Origin: Hyphomicrobiales bacterium
GTDB taxonomy: Bacteria > Pseudomonadota > Alphaproteobacteria > Rhizobiales > Methyloligellaceae
Reading direction: 5' to 3'
Length of the DNA stretch: 64,000 nt
NCBI GenBank assembly: GCA_021775525.1
Contig: JAJFHQ010000027.1
Location: 36,712 to 100,711, forward strand
Positions 26,318 through 35,373 of this stretch are shown here, piece after piece (the first letter of the stretch is position 1; each line of letters opens with the position of its first letter). The translations under genes were made by a program, and so were the position numbers. The notes below the pieces were generated by a model. That model made no database searches and was not told the origin of the DNA. It saw only the letters and a program-made list of their open reading frames with translations.

Positions 26318-28300
26318 CTACTCCGCAGCTGCGGGTCTGACGCCTACACGAGCGGGTTTGGGGGCGCCGACCCTCAATCGCCTGTCAGTCAATGACATCA
26401 ACCCGCCGAAGAACATGATCAGCGTGCCAATCCAGATGAACCTCACCAGCGGATTGAAATAGAGCCGGAAGGCAAAAGCGCCATCTTTAAGCTCATCACC
26501 TAAAACGGAATAGAGATCACCTGTCCAAGCGGCATGAATGCCGGCCTCGGTCGTTGCTGTCTTGGGCGCGACGTAAAGGCGCTTGGAGGGAAACAGGCGG
26601 GTCACTTCCTCACCGCCACGACTTACAACAAGTAAAGCGATTTGCTCACTGTAATTGGCCCCCTTGTGAGGCTCGACACCCATATATTTCAATTCATAGC
26701 CGGCGATCGAAGCGCTCTGCCCCGGTTTCAGGGACAAAATTTTCTCACTCTGCCATGTTGTTGTGGCAACAATACCAAGCACCATTACGCCGATGCCTAT
26801 ATGGGCGGTTGTCGTGCCATAAGCCGCCCGGGGAAGATTGCGTAAGCGGCGGAAAACCTCATCCCAAGGAGCCTTGAACATCTTCACCCGGAAGGCAATT
26901 TCCGACAGGGCACCCGCAATTACCCAGATCCCCAATCCAAGGCCCAGCGGGGCGAGCCAGGGCCCAGACCCTGAGAACGCATAGGCAGCGATAATGACCA
27001 GCATGGTGACTATCGCTGCAACCGACAGACGCTGCGAAGCGCCCAGAATATCCCCGCGTTTCCATGCCAGGAACGGCCCAAAGGGCATGGCAATCAGAAG
27101 TGGCACCATCAATGGTCCAAAAGTGGCGTTGAAGAAGGGAGGACCGACGGAAATTTTAGCGCCTGTCACCGCCTCAAGTGCCATTGGGTAAAGTGTTCCA
27201 ATAAACACAGCAGCACACGCCGTGGAGATCAGCAGATTATTGAGCACCAAAGCCCCTTCCCGGCTGACCGGCGCAAAGATGCCACCCTGCCGAAGTACTT
27301 GCGCACGGCTGGCAAATAATGCCAACGCCCCACCGATGAATATCACCATGATGCCCAGGATGAACACACCGCGTTCCGGATCAACTGCGAACGCATGGAC
27401 CGAAGTGAGAACACCGGAGCGCACCAGGAAAGTCCCCATCAGGCTCAGCGAGAATGTCAGGATTGCAAGCAGGATAGTCCAAACCTTCAGCGAGTCGCGC
27501 TTCTCCATGACCAGGGCCGTATGCAACAGCGCAGTACCCGCAAGCCATGGCATGAAGGAGGCATTCTCCACCGGGTCCCAGAACCACCAGCCACCCCAGC
27601 CGAGTTCGTAATAGGCCCACCAGGAACCCATGGCGATGCCGAGCGTCAGGCACATCCACGCGGCAAGCGTCCAAGGCCGGACCCACCGCGCCCAGGCAGG
27701 ATCAACACGACCGGTAATCAGTGCAGCGACGGCAAATGAAAAGGCCATGGAGAAGCCCACATAGCCCATATAGAGGAAAGGCGGATGAAAGGAGAGCGCT
27801 GGATCCTGCAAGATAGGATTGAGGCCCTGTCCTTCAAAGGGTGCAGGATCAATTCGTGTGAAGGGATTGGAGGTGGTGACAATGAAGGTGAGAAATGCCA
27901 CCGAGATTGAGCCTTGCACACCAAGGACATTGGCCTTGAGATCAGGCGGAAGGTTGCGTCCGAACATGGCCACGGCACATCCGAACAGCGCTAGGATCAA
28001 TACCCAGAGGAGCATGGAGCCTTCGTGGTTCCCCCACACGCCGCTGATCTTGTAGAGAAGCGGTTTTGCGGAATGAGAATTCTGGAAGACGTTCAGCAGT
28101 GAGAAATCCGAGGTGACATAAGCAATCATCAGGCCAAAAAAGGCCAATAGCAGCAAACAAAACTGTGCCTGCGCAGCCGGAGCACCGATCCGCATAAGCG
28201 TATTGTCACGCTGTTGGGCACCCCAGATCGGCAAAATTGTCTGGGCCAGGGCCACACCCAGCGCCAAAATCAAGGAAAAATGGCCTATCTCTGCAATCAC
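26318..28300 (-). CDS. ccmF: Cytochrome c haem lyase subunit CcmF (CycK)
   Basis: Large polytopic protein (660 aa, about 15 helices) that takes haem from CcmE and attaches it to apocytochrome c. The tryptophan-rich WWD haem-handling loop is visible as ELGWGGWWFWDPVENASFMPWL, with flanking histidines in GVWGNHEGSM and ALLHTALVMEKR. The GTG start is 36 bases downstream of ccmE. A short low-complexity C-terminus (GAPKPARVGVRPAAAE) follows the last helix. Confidence 0.94.
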   Translation of the reverse strand: MIAEIGHFSLILALGVALAQTILPIWGAQQRDNTLMRIGAPAAQAQFCLLLLAFFGLMIAYVTSDFSLLNVFQNSHSAKPLLYKISGVWGNHEGSMLLWVLILALFGCAVAMFGRNLPPDLKANVLGVQGSISVAFLTFIVTTSNPFTRIDPAPFEGQGLNPILQDPALSFHPPFLYMGYVGFSMAFSFAVAALITGRVDPAWARWVRPWTLAAWMCLTLGIAMGSWWAYYELGWGGWWFWDPVENASFMPWLAGTALLHTALVMEKRDSLKVWTILLAILTFSLSLMGTFLVRSGVLTSVHAFAVDPERGVFILGIMVIFIGGALALFASRAQVLRQGGIFAPVSREGALVLNNLLISTACAAVFIGTLYPMALEAVTGAKISVGPPFFNATFGPLMVPLLIAMPFGPFLAWKRGDILGASQRLSVAAIVTMLVIIAAYAFSGSGPWLAPLGLGLGIWVIAGALSEIAFRVKMFKAPWDEVFRRLRNLPRAAYGTTTAHIGIGVMVLGIVATTTWQSEKILSLKPGQSASIAGYELKYMGVEPHKGANYSEQIALLVVSRGGEEVTRLFPSKRLYVAPKTATTEAGIHAAWTGDLYSVLGDELKDGAFAFRLYFNPLVRFIWIGTLIMFFGGLMSLTDRRLRVGAPKPARVGVRPAAAE

Positions 28301-28336
28301 GTTGCGTTCACTCCTCCCGCAGTTCTCATGCGAATA

Positions 28337-28792
28337 TCAGTTCACTTTGGGCTTAGCGCCCTCGCCTTGCCAGACGCCCTGTTTCTTCAGGGCTTCTGCA
28401 ACTTCCGGCGGCATGTAATTCTCATCATGCTTAGCTAGGACACTGTCAGCAACAAAGACACCATCGCTACCAAGCTTGCCCTCGGTCACCACACCCTGCC
28501 CTTCACGGAACAAATCTGGCAATACACCTGTATACATGACAGGCACCCTCTTTGCGGTGTCAGTAACGGTGAATTGCACAGTTGTATTCTCCCCGCGCTT
28601 AACACTGCCCTCCTCGACAAGACCGCCAAGCCGGATGCGCTGGCCGGGCTTGATGTTCTTCTCCGATACATCGCTCGGGCTGTAGAAAAAGACGATAGAG
28701 TCTTCAAGCGCAAACAGGACCAACCCCACGGCAAGACCGAGCACCGCGAGACACATTCCAATTAAAGCCGATCTGCGTTGTTTTCGGGTCAT
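28337..28792 (-). CDS. ccmE: Cytochrome c maturation haem chaperone CcmE (CycJ)
   Basis: Membrane-anchored OB-fold protein that binds haem covalently through a histidine. Single N-terminal helix (~9-29), then the beta-barrel, and the haem site [11 protein letters not shown] with His122 and Tyr126, the canonical HxxxY type. Full length at 151 aa. It lies 32 bases downstream of ccmI. Confidence 0.95.
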   Translation of the reverse strand: MTRKQRRSALIGMCLAVLGLAVGLVLFALEDSIVFFYSPSDVSEKNIKPGQRIRLGGLVEEGSVKRGENTTVQFTVTDTAKRVPVMYTGVLPDLFREGQGVVTEGKLGSDGVFVADSVLAKHDENYMPPEVAEALKKQGVWQGEGAKPKVN

Positions 28793-28824
28793 GGTCCTCG
28801 TAATACCTTTTGCTCTTTATAGCT

Positions 28825-30000
28825 TTAGAGACCCAGTGATTTTGCCAGTTCGTTCAATAAAGCAAGCGATTGAGGATCTTCGGTAAAAACCCCACGCGCA
28901 TTTTCAAGTGCCTTGACCGCTTCCTGCTTTTTGCCAAGCACAGTATAGCTGCGCACCAGCCGCTTCCATTCCTCAACGTTACCACCGTCACTCTTGAGCC
29001 TTTCAGCCAGCCCGGCAACCATTTCTGCAATCATCGCAGACCTGTCAGTCGAACTCATTCCCCGTGCCGCGGTAACATCTTCCTGACTTGGCCCCTTCAC
29101 CATAGCTGCATCGGGTATTTTGGCAGGAGCAACCGCGGGTTTTTCACCGCTAGCCATCCCAGCCCGCTGCTCTACGGCAGCAAGGCGCTGTTGCACCGCT
29201 TCGCGCCAGGGCGCATCTGCTCCGCCCTGCTTTAAAAGCTCGCGCCAAGCCTGGGCAGCTTCCGAGTAACGCCCGTCTTGTTCTTTTGCTACGGTCAGCC
29301 AGAATTGGGCCCGAACAAATGTCTTGCCACTGGATGTAGATTTCTGAAGTGCCAACCGTGCAGGTTCCGTAACGATGCCATCATTGGACAGAACCAGCGC
29401 ATTGCCATAATCCAGAAGCCGCTGTGGTGTTTCACCGAGCAATTTGAGCGCTTTTCCAAACGCATCAGCCGCCTCATTGTAGCGCTGTTGTCTCAGATAG
29501 ACCGGTGCTATGACTTCCCAACCACGACCATCTTCAGGATGCTCACGCAAGCGATCCTCAACCTGGGCCATCAGCTCATCGATTTTCTTTGTGCTGGAAT
29601 CCTGTTGGAGCCGCTCTGCAAGTGGTTTGTCCTTTAAGGAGGGAGAACCGTAAACAAGATAGAGAACGGCACTGGAAACCGGTACACAGAGGAACGTGCA
29701 CACCAACGCCAGCGCGGGAAGCTTCCCGCCCCTCGTGCCTGTTGAGCTCCCTGACCTGCTTGCATTGGTCCGTGCAGCTAAAAGAAGACGCCGTGAAACT
29801 TCAGTTCGCGCTGCATCTGCCTCGGTTTTGGAAATCACACCACGCTCTTTTTCAGAGGTTATTTCTTCAAGCTGATCCTTGAAGACGGCTGTGTCATAGG
29901 CCGCTACTTCCAATTTCTGCTTGTCAGAACGCAGAAACGGCCACAGGACAGCAACCATCGCCGCGGCGGTCAATCCTGCGAATATTACCCAGAGAGTCAT
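28825..30000 (-). CDS. ccmI: Cytochrome c maturation protein CcmI (CycH)
   Basis: Apocytochrome c chaperone. Two N-terminal membrane helices (~3-22 and ~101-119) flank a cytoplasmic loop with the family motif VFKDQLEEITSEKERGVIS; a periplasmic TPR region follows (GWEVIAPVYLRQQRYNEAADAFGKAL and relatives), ending in VRSYTVLGKKQEAVKALENA. 391 residues. It is the first ccm gene; 164 bases separate it from the upstream lipoprotein gene, with no obvious terminator. Confidence 0.9.
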   Translation of the reverse strand: MTLWVIFAGLTAAAMVAVLWPFLRSDKQKLEVAAYDTAVFKDQLEEITSEKERGVISKTEADAARTEVSRRLLLAARTNASRSGSSTGTRGGKLPALALVCTFLCVPVSSAVLYLVYGSPSLKDKPLAERLQQDSSTKKIDELMAQVEDRLREHPEDGRGWEVIAPVYLRQQRYNEAADAFGKALKLLGETPQRLLDYGNALVLSNDGIVTEPARLALQKSTSSGKTFVRAQFWLTVAKEQDGRYSEAAQAWRELLKQGGADAPWREAVQQRLAAVEQRAGMASGEKPAVAPAKIPDAAMVKGPSQEDVTAARGMSSTDRSAMIAEMVAGLAERLKSDGGNVEEWKRLVRSYTVLGKKQEAVKALENARGVFTEDPQSLALLNELAKSLGL

Positions 30001-30164
30001 TACCCAAGCCTATGCTGCCTGCAGCGGTACGCTGATCAGTCCAAAGGGATAAGCACGCCAGAGCCGTGTGGGCAAGTTGGTTCCGTTAAAGAACAAGTGA
30101 TTGAAACGCGACGAAATGGCACGCATAGACATCTGCCTGACCTATTTTCAATCGTTGAATATTA

Positions 30165-30629
30165 TCAGCTGATTTTATGCCAAGTCCCGTCAGGTCTGCG
30201 GCAGGCTTTCCCGCTTAATGTCTCCGGGCGCCCGCTAATGTAGATGGTATGGGTATAGGTTCGGCAATGCTGTGAATTGGCCATGTAAGGCTTGCTCGGA
30301 ACAACGTTACCATAGTGACCCGTTTTTGGATTGCGCCAAGGAATTGCTGTTCCAGCAGGACCGGTTTCGAGGGCGCGGTACTCAGCCTCCATAGCTGCGC
30401 GGCGATCAACTTCATCCATGCGTTTGCCAATCTCGTTGCCAACCACACCGCCGAGAAATGCGCCAACCATCGCGCCGGCAACGCGGCCATCGCCTTTTCC
30501 GAGTGTACTGCCAAGCAGGCCGCCTGCAACAGCACCAACAACTGTGCCAGATTGTGAATTACGACCTGATCCACATGCCGCCAGTGTGACGGGAATCAGA
30601 ATGGTGGCCAGGATGACCTTCAACCGCAT
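30165..30629 (-). CDS. Glycine-zipper lipoprotein, RT0821/Lpp0805-like surface protein
   Basis: Lipobox TLAAC at residues 15-19 predicts a lipid-anchored Cys19. A glycine-zipper 2TM segment follows (VVGAVAGGLLGSTLGKGDGRVAGAMVGAFLGGVVGNEIG, ~30-68), then a compact C-terminal domain with two cysteines (QHCRTYTHTIYISGR and GKACRRPDGTWH) as in the surface-antigen (17 kDa) family. Probably an outer-membrane lipoprotein; precise role unknown. It lies between a sensor kinase gene and ccmI on the same strand. Confidence 0.8.
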   Translation of the reverse strand: MRLKVILATILIPVTLAACGSGRNSQSGTVVGAVAGGLLGSTLGKGDGRVAGAMVGAFLGGVVGNEIGKRMDEVDRRAAMEAEYRALETGPAGTAIPWRNPKTGHYGNVVPSKPYMANSQHCRTYTHTIYISGRPETLSGKACRRPDGTWHKIS

Positions 30630-30778
30630 GATTTCGTCCTCGCAAAATTAGATGCTGTCCAATACCGGCAAGACTTTGCCAGCCCAACCGAACCAGAACG
30701 CAAAATAATAATACTCTCGCTTGATCACTTAAGATACGAAAATTCAGGCGAAAATTCGGCCACTTATCCTTTGCAAGG

Positions 30779-32143
30779 TTAAGAGCCAGGCAATTCAAGA
30801 CATGCGCTCAGCCCCCCTTTTTCTGATTCTTCCATTATAAGCTTGCCATTATACAGGTGGGTAAGCTCGGCAACGATAGATAAACCAAGCCCTGATCCTG
30901 GTTTTGTCTCGTCCAGTCTGCGTCCTCGCTTCAGCGCTGCAACGCGTTCTTTTTTAGGTAAACCTGGTCCATCATCCTCAATTCGAATAACAATTTTATT
31001 CTTGAGAATGCGGACTATCAGCGAAATATCGGACTTTGCCCATTTGCAGGCATTGTCGAGGAGATTTCCAACCATCTCTTCAAGGTCATGCTTTTCGCCA
31101 TGAAATACCACGTCATTGGAACACTCCAGACGCAAGGTCAATTTCCGTTCCTCATAAATGCGGTTCAGCGCCCGAACCAAGGCCTTAACAACAGGTTGCA
31201 CTTGTGTCTGGCCTCCAATTACGCCAGAGCGCGCCGCCATGCTGGCACGGTTCAGGTGATGAGTGATCTGGTCGCGCATGATCTCTGCCTGATCGGAAAT
31301 CTTGGCCGCGAAGGAGGTCCGCTTGCCTGCCGCCTCGTTGGTGATGACGCTTAGTGGAGTTTTGAGCGCGTGGGCGAGGTTGCCAACATGGGTGCGTGCA
31401 CGCTCGATAATGGCACGATTGGACTTGATGAGGGCATTGAGTTCGCTTTGCAGCGGCACAATCTCGGTGGGCAGATCGCCCTCCAGCATGTGAGCATCAC
31501 CAGAGCGGATGGCCGCAAGTCCCCTGCCTATTGCCCGCAATGGCATCAGACCAAAGCGCACCTGAAAATAAGTGGCCAGCACAAGGCCAACTCCCAGAAC
31601 TGTCAGGGCCAGAATCAGGAGCGTGCGGAACTCGGTGATGGTTTTTTCAATCTCGTCGCTGTTTCCAGACACAACGATGGACAGACCGGTCTTTACTGAA
31701 CTGCCCTCTTCGATCGTGATTTCACGCTCCAAGACCCGCAGAGCGTGTTTATCCGGACCCCGCATGTTTGCGTGTCGGGTGAGGTTTTCGTCAGCTGCGA
31801 TGCCCAGTTCGCTGGGATGTTTACCCCTTTGATCCACAAGCGACTCTGAGGTGTACAATAGTTGAGTTGGGGAGCCGAGGGGGGTAATCTGCCAATACCA
31901 ACCGGAAAAAGGACGGTTGAAAAGCGGATCGGTTATGGAGGGAGGTTTTGCCGCAGGGTTGTTACGCGCTTCCGCAACATCTGTTACGAGATCAATGAGA
32001 TAAACATTCAGGCGTGTATCAAAGTTGTGCTCAACAGCACCGCGATAAACCGAAATCAGGATAAATGCGGTGATAGGCAGAACAACGAGGGCCCACGCTG
32101 CTGCAGCTGCGAACAAGCGGAACGCGAGAGAATTAGGTCTCAT
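30779..32143 (-). CDS. Sensor histidine kinase of OmpR/EnvZ class
   Basis: 454 residues. TM1 (~12-32), a periplasmic sensor of about 135 residues, TM2 (~173-192), HAMP, HisKA with GNLAHALKTPLSVITNEA (His258), and HATPase_c (NLLDNACKWA, EDDGPGLP, GSGLGLSIV). The architecture resembles PhoQ-type kinases. Its start overlaps the response-regulator stop by 11 bases, giving translational coupling. Signal unknown; the neighbouring PepSY-like protein and glycine-zipper lipoprotein hint at an envelope stimulus. Confidence 0.85.
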   Translation of the reverse strand: MRPNSLAFRLFAAAAAWALVVLPITAFILISVYRGAVEHNFDTRLNVYLIDLVTDVAEARNNPAAKPPSITDPLFNRPFSGWYWQITPLGSPTQLLYTSESLVDQRGKHPSELGIAADENLTRHANMRGPDKHALRVLEREITIEEGSSVKTGLSIVVSGNSDEIEKTITEFRTLLILALTVLGVGLVLATYFQVRFGLMPLRAIGRGLAAIRSGDAHMLEGDLPTEIVPLQSELNALIKSNRAIIERARTHVGNLAHALKTPLSVITNEAAGKRTSFAAKISDQAEIMRDQITHHLNRASMAARSGVIGGQTQVQPVVKALVRALNRIYEERKLTLRLECSNDVVFHGEKHDLEEMVGNLLDNACKWAKSDISLIVRILKNKIVIRIEDDGPGLPKKERVAALKRGRRLDETKPGSGLGLSIVAELTHLYNGKLIMEESEKGGLSACLELPGS

Positions 32144-32804
32144 CGCCCGTGCTTCCCAGGCAATATCCCAGCCCCCTCACCGTCTCGATCAGCTCAGATG
32201 GAATTTTCTTCCGCAGTCGCCCTACGAAGACCTCGATGGTATTTGAATCGCGGTCGAAATCCTGATCGTACAGATGCTCGACCAGTTCGGTCCGTGAAAC
32301 AACGCGCCCTTGATGATGCATGAGATAAGCTAGCAACCGGTATTCATGCGAGGTGAGTTTGATAGGTGCGCCATCGACCGTCACGCGGGACGTGCGGGTA
32401 TCGAGCCGCAAGGGGCCAATTTCAATCTCGTTCTTGGCGTGGCCAGCTGATCGCCGCAACAGTGCCCGGACCCGGGCAAGAATTTCCTCCATATGGAACG
32501 GTTTGGCAACGTAATCATCGGCACCGGCGTCCATGCCTGCGACCTTGTCGCTCCAGCGATCGCGAGCGGTCAGAATGAGAACTGGCATCTTGCGCTCATC
32601 CCGGCGCCATTTTTCAAGAACGCTGATGCCATCCATTTGTGGCAAACCGAGATCCAGTATCACGGCGTCATATGGTTCCGTATCGCCGAGGAAATGCCCC
32701 TCCTCGCCGTCAAACGCAGTGTCAACCGCATAATCTGCTTCCGACAGAGCCGAAACCAGCTGACGGTTCAGGTCAGGATCGTCCTCAACGACTAACAGCC
32801 GCAT
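32133..32804 (-). CDS. OmpR/PhoP-family response regulator
   Basis: 223 residues. Receiver domain with VVEDD, phosphoacceptor Asp51 (VILDLGLPQMDG) and Lys in DDYVAKPFHMEEI; winged-helix DNA-binding domain with LTSHEYRLLAYLMHHQGRVV and IEVFVGRLRKKIP. The start is at the first receiver residue. It is cotranscribed with the downstream kinase and probably with the PepSY-like gene 57 bases upstream. Confidence 0.9.
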   Translation of the reverse strand: MRLLVVEDDPDLNRQLVSALSEADYAVDTAFDGEEGHFLGDTEPYDAVILDLGLPQMDGISVLEKWRRDERKMPVLILTARDRWSDKVAGMDAGADDYVAKPFHMEEILARVRALLRRSAGHAKNEIEIGPLRLDTRTSRVTVDGAPIKLTSHEYRLLAYLMHHQGRVVSRTELVEHLYDQDFDRDSNTIEVFVGRLRKKIPSELIETVRGLGYCLGSTGDET

Positions 32805-32861
32805 GGCACATCATCCAAAATGAGACCGGAGGGAGGTGCGTTTCTGCGGTCAATGCACATT

Positions 32862-33164
32862 TTACTGAGCCACTGCAGATTCTGTAACTGTGACCACGGA
32901 ACCATTTTTACGAATAACTGTCAGCTTATAGACCGGACCCGGACAAACACGAACGGATTGCACTGTTCCGCCCTTGTTCTTCTCAACCGCTTTTTTAACC
33001 TCGGCAGCGGGACGCAATTTAATCCCGGCAAACCATCCGGCCTGACGTGCCTGACCGTAAGTCAGGCAATTTGCCTGCGCACGCGCATGTGACCAGTTGC
33101 CGCCAAGCAACAGCAAAATGCCCAGGACCAGAAAAGCCCGGCAAAAATGGTTCCAACCGCACAT
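32862..33164 (-). CDS. Small periplasmic PepSY-like protein
   Basis: 100 residues with a signal peptide (FLVLGILLLLGGNWSHARA, cleavage near residue 30). The mature part has a single PepSY-like beta-alpha-beta element: EVKKAVEKNKGGTVQSVRVC, then YKLTVIRKNGSVVTVTES. Two cysteines (ANCLTYG and RVCPGP) could form a disulfide. It lies directly upstream of the response-regulator gene. PepSY proteins beside two-component genes often modulate signalling; that is inference here. Confidence 0.6.
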   Translation of the reverse strand: MCGWNHFCRAFLVLGILLLLGGNWSHARAQANCLTYGQARQAGWFAGIKLRPAAEVKKAVEKNKGGTVQSVRVCPGPVYKLTVIRKNGSVVTVTESAVAQ

Positions 33165-33238
33165 GTGATGCCTCGCGAGTATTCTTCAGCATCTACCATA
33201 TGTTACGCCAAATGAACCACACATGAATGCGGTTTGGG

Positions 33239-33703
33239 TTACCAGCTTTCATCCGGCTCCAACTTCATCCACCGCACGTAACAAATCGGTTTGAGATGGA
33301 GCCCAAGCTCCTGTTTGGCCTGTTCGGCTCCGGATTGGCAGTCCTGATAAGAAGCGAACACGAATTCGGTAATCCCGATGAGTTTCTTTTGTTGAACTTC
33401 ATAGACAACAATGACCCATACGGGACGCAAACCCTCTTCCGGAATCCTCGTGTCCTGTTCGCCTTGCATCTGAGCGTCCAAACCCCCAGGACCATAGGGT
33501 ACGGCGGCACGACCCTTTCGCACGGCAATGCCACCGCCGGAGAGCAGCTCGCGCCATTGCCCGGCACTCTCGCTATCTGTCACATCCACGCTTTCGGTAT
33601 TGAACGCCAGATTTCGCGTGCGCAGGCCCGCGACAGTCGCGAAGGCGCCAAGTCCGTCGCTGTCGACCTTCAACAGAAGGTCCTTGCCCTTTTGAGCAAC
33701 CAT
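33239..33703 (-). pseudogene. GTA tail-tube protein (g9-like), truncated and fused to unrelated sequence
   Basis: Residues 1-58 are a good TP901-1/GTA major-tail N-terminus: AQKGKDLLLKVDSDG, TVAGLRTRNLAFNTESVDVT and WRELLSGGG. After the glycines the usual continuation is absent, and none of the three frames restores it. Instead ~95 residues of a different kind follow (VWVIVVYEVQQKKLIG, FASYQDCQSGAEQAK, KPICYVRW), resembling the end of a small two-Cys protein. The ATG has GGAG seven bases upstream. A deletion fusing g9 to a foreign 3' end explains this best. All later GTA genes (g10-g15) are missing. Confidence 0.7.
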
Positions 33704-33759
33704 TCAAAGTCTCCTTGGGAATGTCATGGGGTATTCGGTGCCGCGTACAGGCAACAAAT

Positions 33760-33783
33760 AAGCGCCCCGGGAGGGGGGCGCTT
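33760..33783 (-). terminator. Hairpin downstream of g8-like gene
   Basis: A nine-base perfect stem (AAGCGCCCC / GGGGCGCTT) with a six-base loop. Read on the minus strand it is followed by ATTTGTT, a weak T-rich tract. It lies between the DUF3168 gene and the truncated tail gene and would end or attenuate transcription between them. Confidence 0.5.
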
Positions 33784-33815
33784 GCGGTGTTCTTTAAGTT
33801 AAAGAAGCTGAGTGA

Positions 33816-34232
33816 CTATGCCGCCATCGGCTCCGTAACGGCCCTGTAGCGGACGATCCCGTGATAGGTCTCGCCGTCCGGGTCTTGCCTTGCTTCTGAG
33901 AATTCGTGGCGCAAGTTCACCAGGTGATGCTCGTCGACGGGAACGGACCCGCCTTTCAACGCCTGGCGGATGGCTTCGATGATCTCGTGGGCTTCCTTCT
34001 TGCCGCCGGCACGCGACCAGACATGCAGGGTAAGGATATGCTCAAGCCCGTCGTCGGAGCCGGTGCTCCAGTCGCGGGCGACGCTTTGTCCGAAGGTCAG
34101 GTAAGGATAATCGGCCTTTTGGGGCGCATCGTCATAGATGTTCGTGCCGCCGAGCAGTCCCGTAATGGACGAGTTTTGGCTAAGGGTGTCATAGATGCCC
34201 TTTTGCAGTTCCCAGCTTGCGCTCGTTGCCAT
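33816..34232 (-). CDS. GTA head-tail protein g8-like (DUF3168)
   Basis: 138-residue DUF3168 protein. The family stretch is visible: LQKGIYDTLSQNSSITGLLG, DDAPQKADYPYLTFGQ, HVWSRAGGKKEAHEIIEAIRQAL. It corresponds to RcGTA g8, a tail-terminator or head-tail junction component. ATG 34232 was chosen over a TTG three codons earlier. It is separated from the g7-like gene by 194 bases containing a CtrA-type box, so it may have its own promoter. Confidence 0.82.
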   Translation of the reverse strand: MATSASWELQKGIYDTLSQNSSITGLLGGTNIYDDAPQKADYPYLTFGQSVARDWSTGSDDGLEHILTLHVWSRAGGKKEAHEIIEAIRQALKGGSVPVDEHHLVNLRHEFSEARQDPDGETYHGIVRYRAVTEPMAA

Positions 34233-34368
34233 GTCTTCCAAGCCTTTCGAACAATATATTTCAATGGATCATGTGGGATACGCACGCACCAATTCCAGAA
34301 CTTCACACCGACTTGTGATCTTCGCGAAACCTCGATGAATCACATTTGTAACAATGCGTAATACTGAC

Positions 34369-34383
34369 TTAACAACCGGTTAA
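34369..34383 (-). promoter_or_regulatory. Candidate CtrA box (TTAA-N7-TTAA) upstream of g8-like gene
   Basis: The 15 bases read TTAACAACCGGTTAA, or TTAACCGGTTGTTAA on the minus strand. This is an exact full-site match to the alphaproteobacterial CtrA consensus. It lies 137 bases upstream of the g8-like start, in a gap unusual for a compact GTA cluster. CtrA is known to control GTA expression in Rhodobacter. It was the only exact match I found by eye in the intergenic DNA of this window. Binding is not shown. Confidence 0.45.
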
Positions 34384-34426
34384 TAGGTGGTCCCAGAGTG
34401 GTATATTCATGCTTCGGAGCACTCAT

Positions 34427-34756
34427 TTAAAGGTCGCGCTCCTCACATAACGCCCGCAGCCAGCGACCACGCTCCCCCGCGTTCTCAATTGAGAGGATAT
34501 TGAAGATACGTGTTCCCAACCTGAACCGCATGGAAGGCTCCACGTCGGCGCGGTATCTCACTCTGATTTGATACATATGACGCCCGGCAATGCGCGCGGC
34601 TTGCACACTTTCACCACCCGAGAGTGGCTCAACAGCTCCCCAGACTTGCGCCACCTGAACCCAACTCTCCGTATTGCCGCCACCGCCATCCGGCGTGGGA
34701 ACGGACTGTTCGAGGATGAGGCGGTGGCGAAGCCCGCCGATGGAAGTCCCACTCAT
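34427..34756 (-). CDS. GTA head closure/head-tail adaptor g7-like
   Basis: 109-residue protein of the phage head-tail joining family (SPP1 gp16-like, PF05521). IGGLRHRLILEQSV, VWGAVEPLSGGESVQAARIAG and YQIRVRYRADVEPSMRF are typical. Its ATG overlaps the g6-like stop by four bases. It corresponds to RcGTA g7 (stopper). Confidence 0.85.
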   Translation of the reverse strand: MSGTSIGGLRHRLILEQSVPTPDGGGGNTESWVQVAQVWGAVEPLSGGESVQAARIAGRHMYQIRVRYRADVEPSMRFRLGTRIFNILSIENAGERGRWLRALCEERDL

Positions 34757-35331
34757 AGCCGTACGGGCCTGAAGGGATTAAGCAGCGTGGATACACTGTC
34801 GGGAATTTCATTCGGCGCAGCGTCCATGCTGACTGGTTCACGCTGCTCGAACCATTGCGCCACCAGCAGCAAAAGTGCGTGGCGAACAGGCTCGGGCACA
34901 TCGGCTGGCACATCACCATACCCGGCCATCACGGCAATCTCGATGCCGTTGGCGCGTCGTCCCGGTTGCGGCCATGGGGCGGTACCATGGAGAACAATGC
35001 GCGGAGGATGGGAAATGGTGTCCGTGAACCAGTGTCCGGCATCAAACGCAATGCCCCCGCCATCGGCCTCAAAGACCGTGATGGAGGAGACCGACTGAAC
35101 CGGGGTCAGTGGCAGTTCCACAAACCACGAGTCCGGCCAGTCATCGCGGATAATGGTCACGCCCTGCGTGATGAGCGCCAGGCCGTATCCATGCTCGATA
35201 TGCGCGGTTGCCGTCTCGATGAGCCAGGAAATGAGTGCGTCTTCGTCGCTTCCATCGACCCGCAGATGCGCCTTGGCATCGGAAAGTGTGACGGGCGGCA
35301 CTTCGGGCGCAGACGTGCGGACAAGCGCCAT
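34753..35331 (-). CDS. GTA head-tail connector g6-like (phiE125 gp8 family)
   Basis: 192-residue adaptor of the head-tail connector family: VTLSDAKAHLRVDGSDEDALISWLIETAT at the N-terminus, DDWPDSWFVELPLTPVQSVSSI, and MAGYGDVPADVPEPVRHALLLLVAQWFEQRE. ATG 35331 has GGAG eight bases upstream, better than the GTG three codons earlier. It corresponds to RcGTA g6, which sits on the portal. It starts 100 bases after the capsid stop, across a strong terminator-like hairpin. Confidence 0.88.
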   Translation of the reverse strand: MALVRTSAPEVPPVTLSDAKAHLRVDGSDEDALISWLIETATAHIEHGYGLALITQGVTIIRDDWPDSWFVELPLTPVQSVSSITVFEADGGGIAFDAGHWFTDTISHPPRIVLHGTAPWPQPGRRANGIEIAVMAGYGDVPADVPEPVRHALLLLVAQWFEQREPVSMDAAPNEIPDSVSTLLNPFRPVRL

Positions 35332-35373
35332 GAGCGGCACTCCTTGAGTTGCTAAATTATTGATCAGAAAAGT

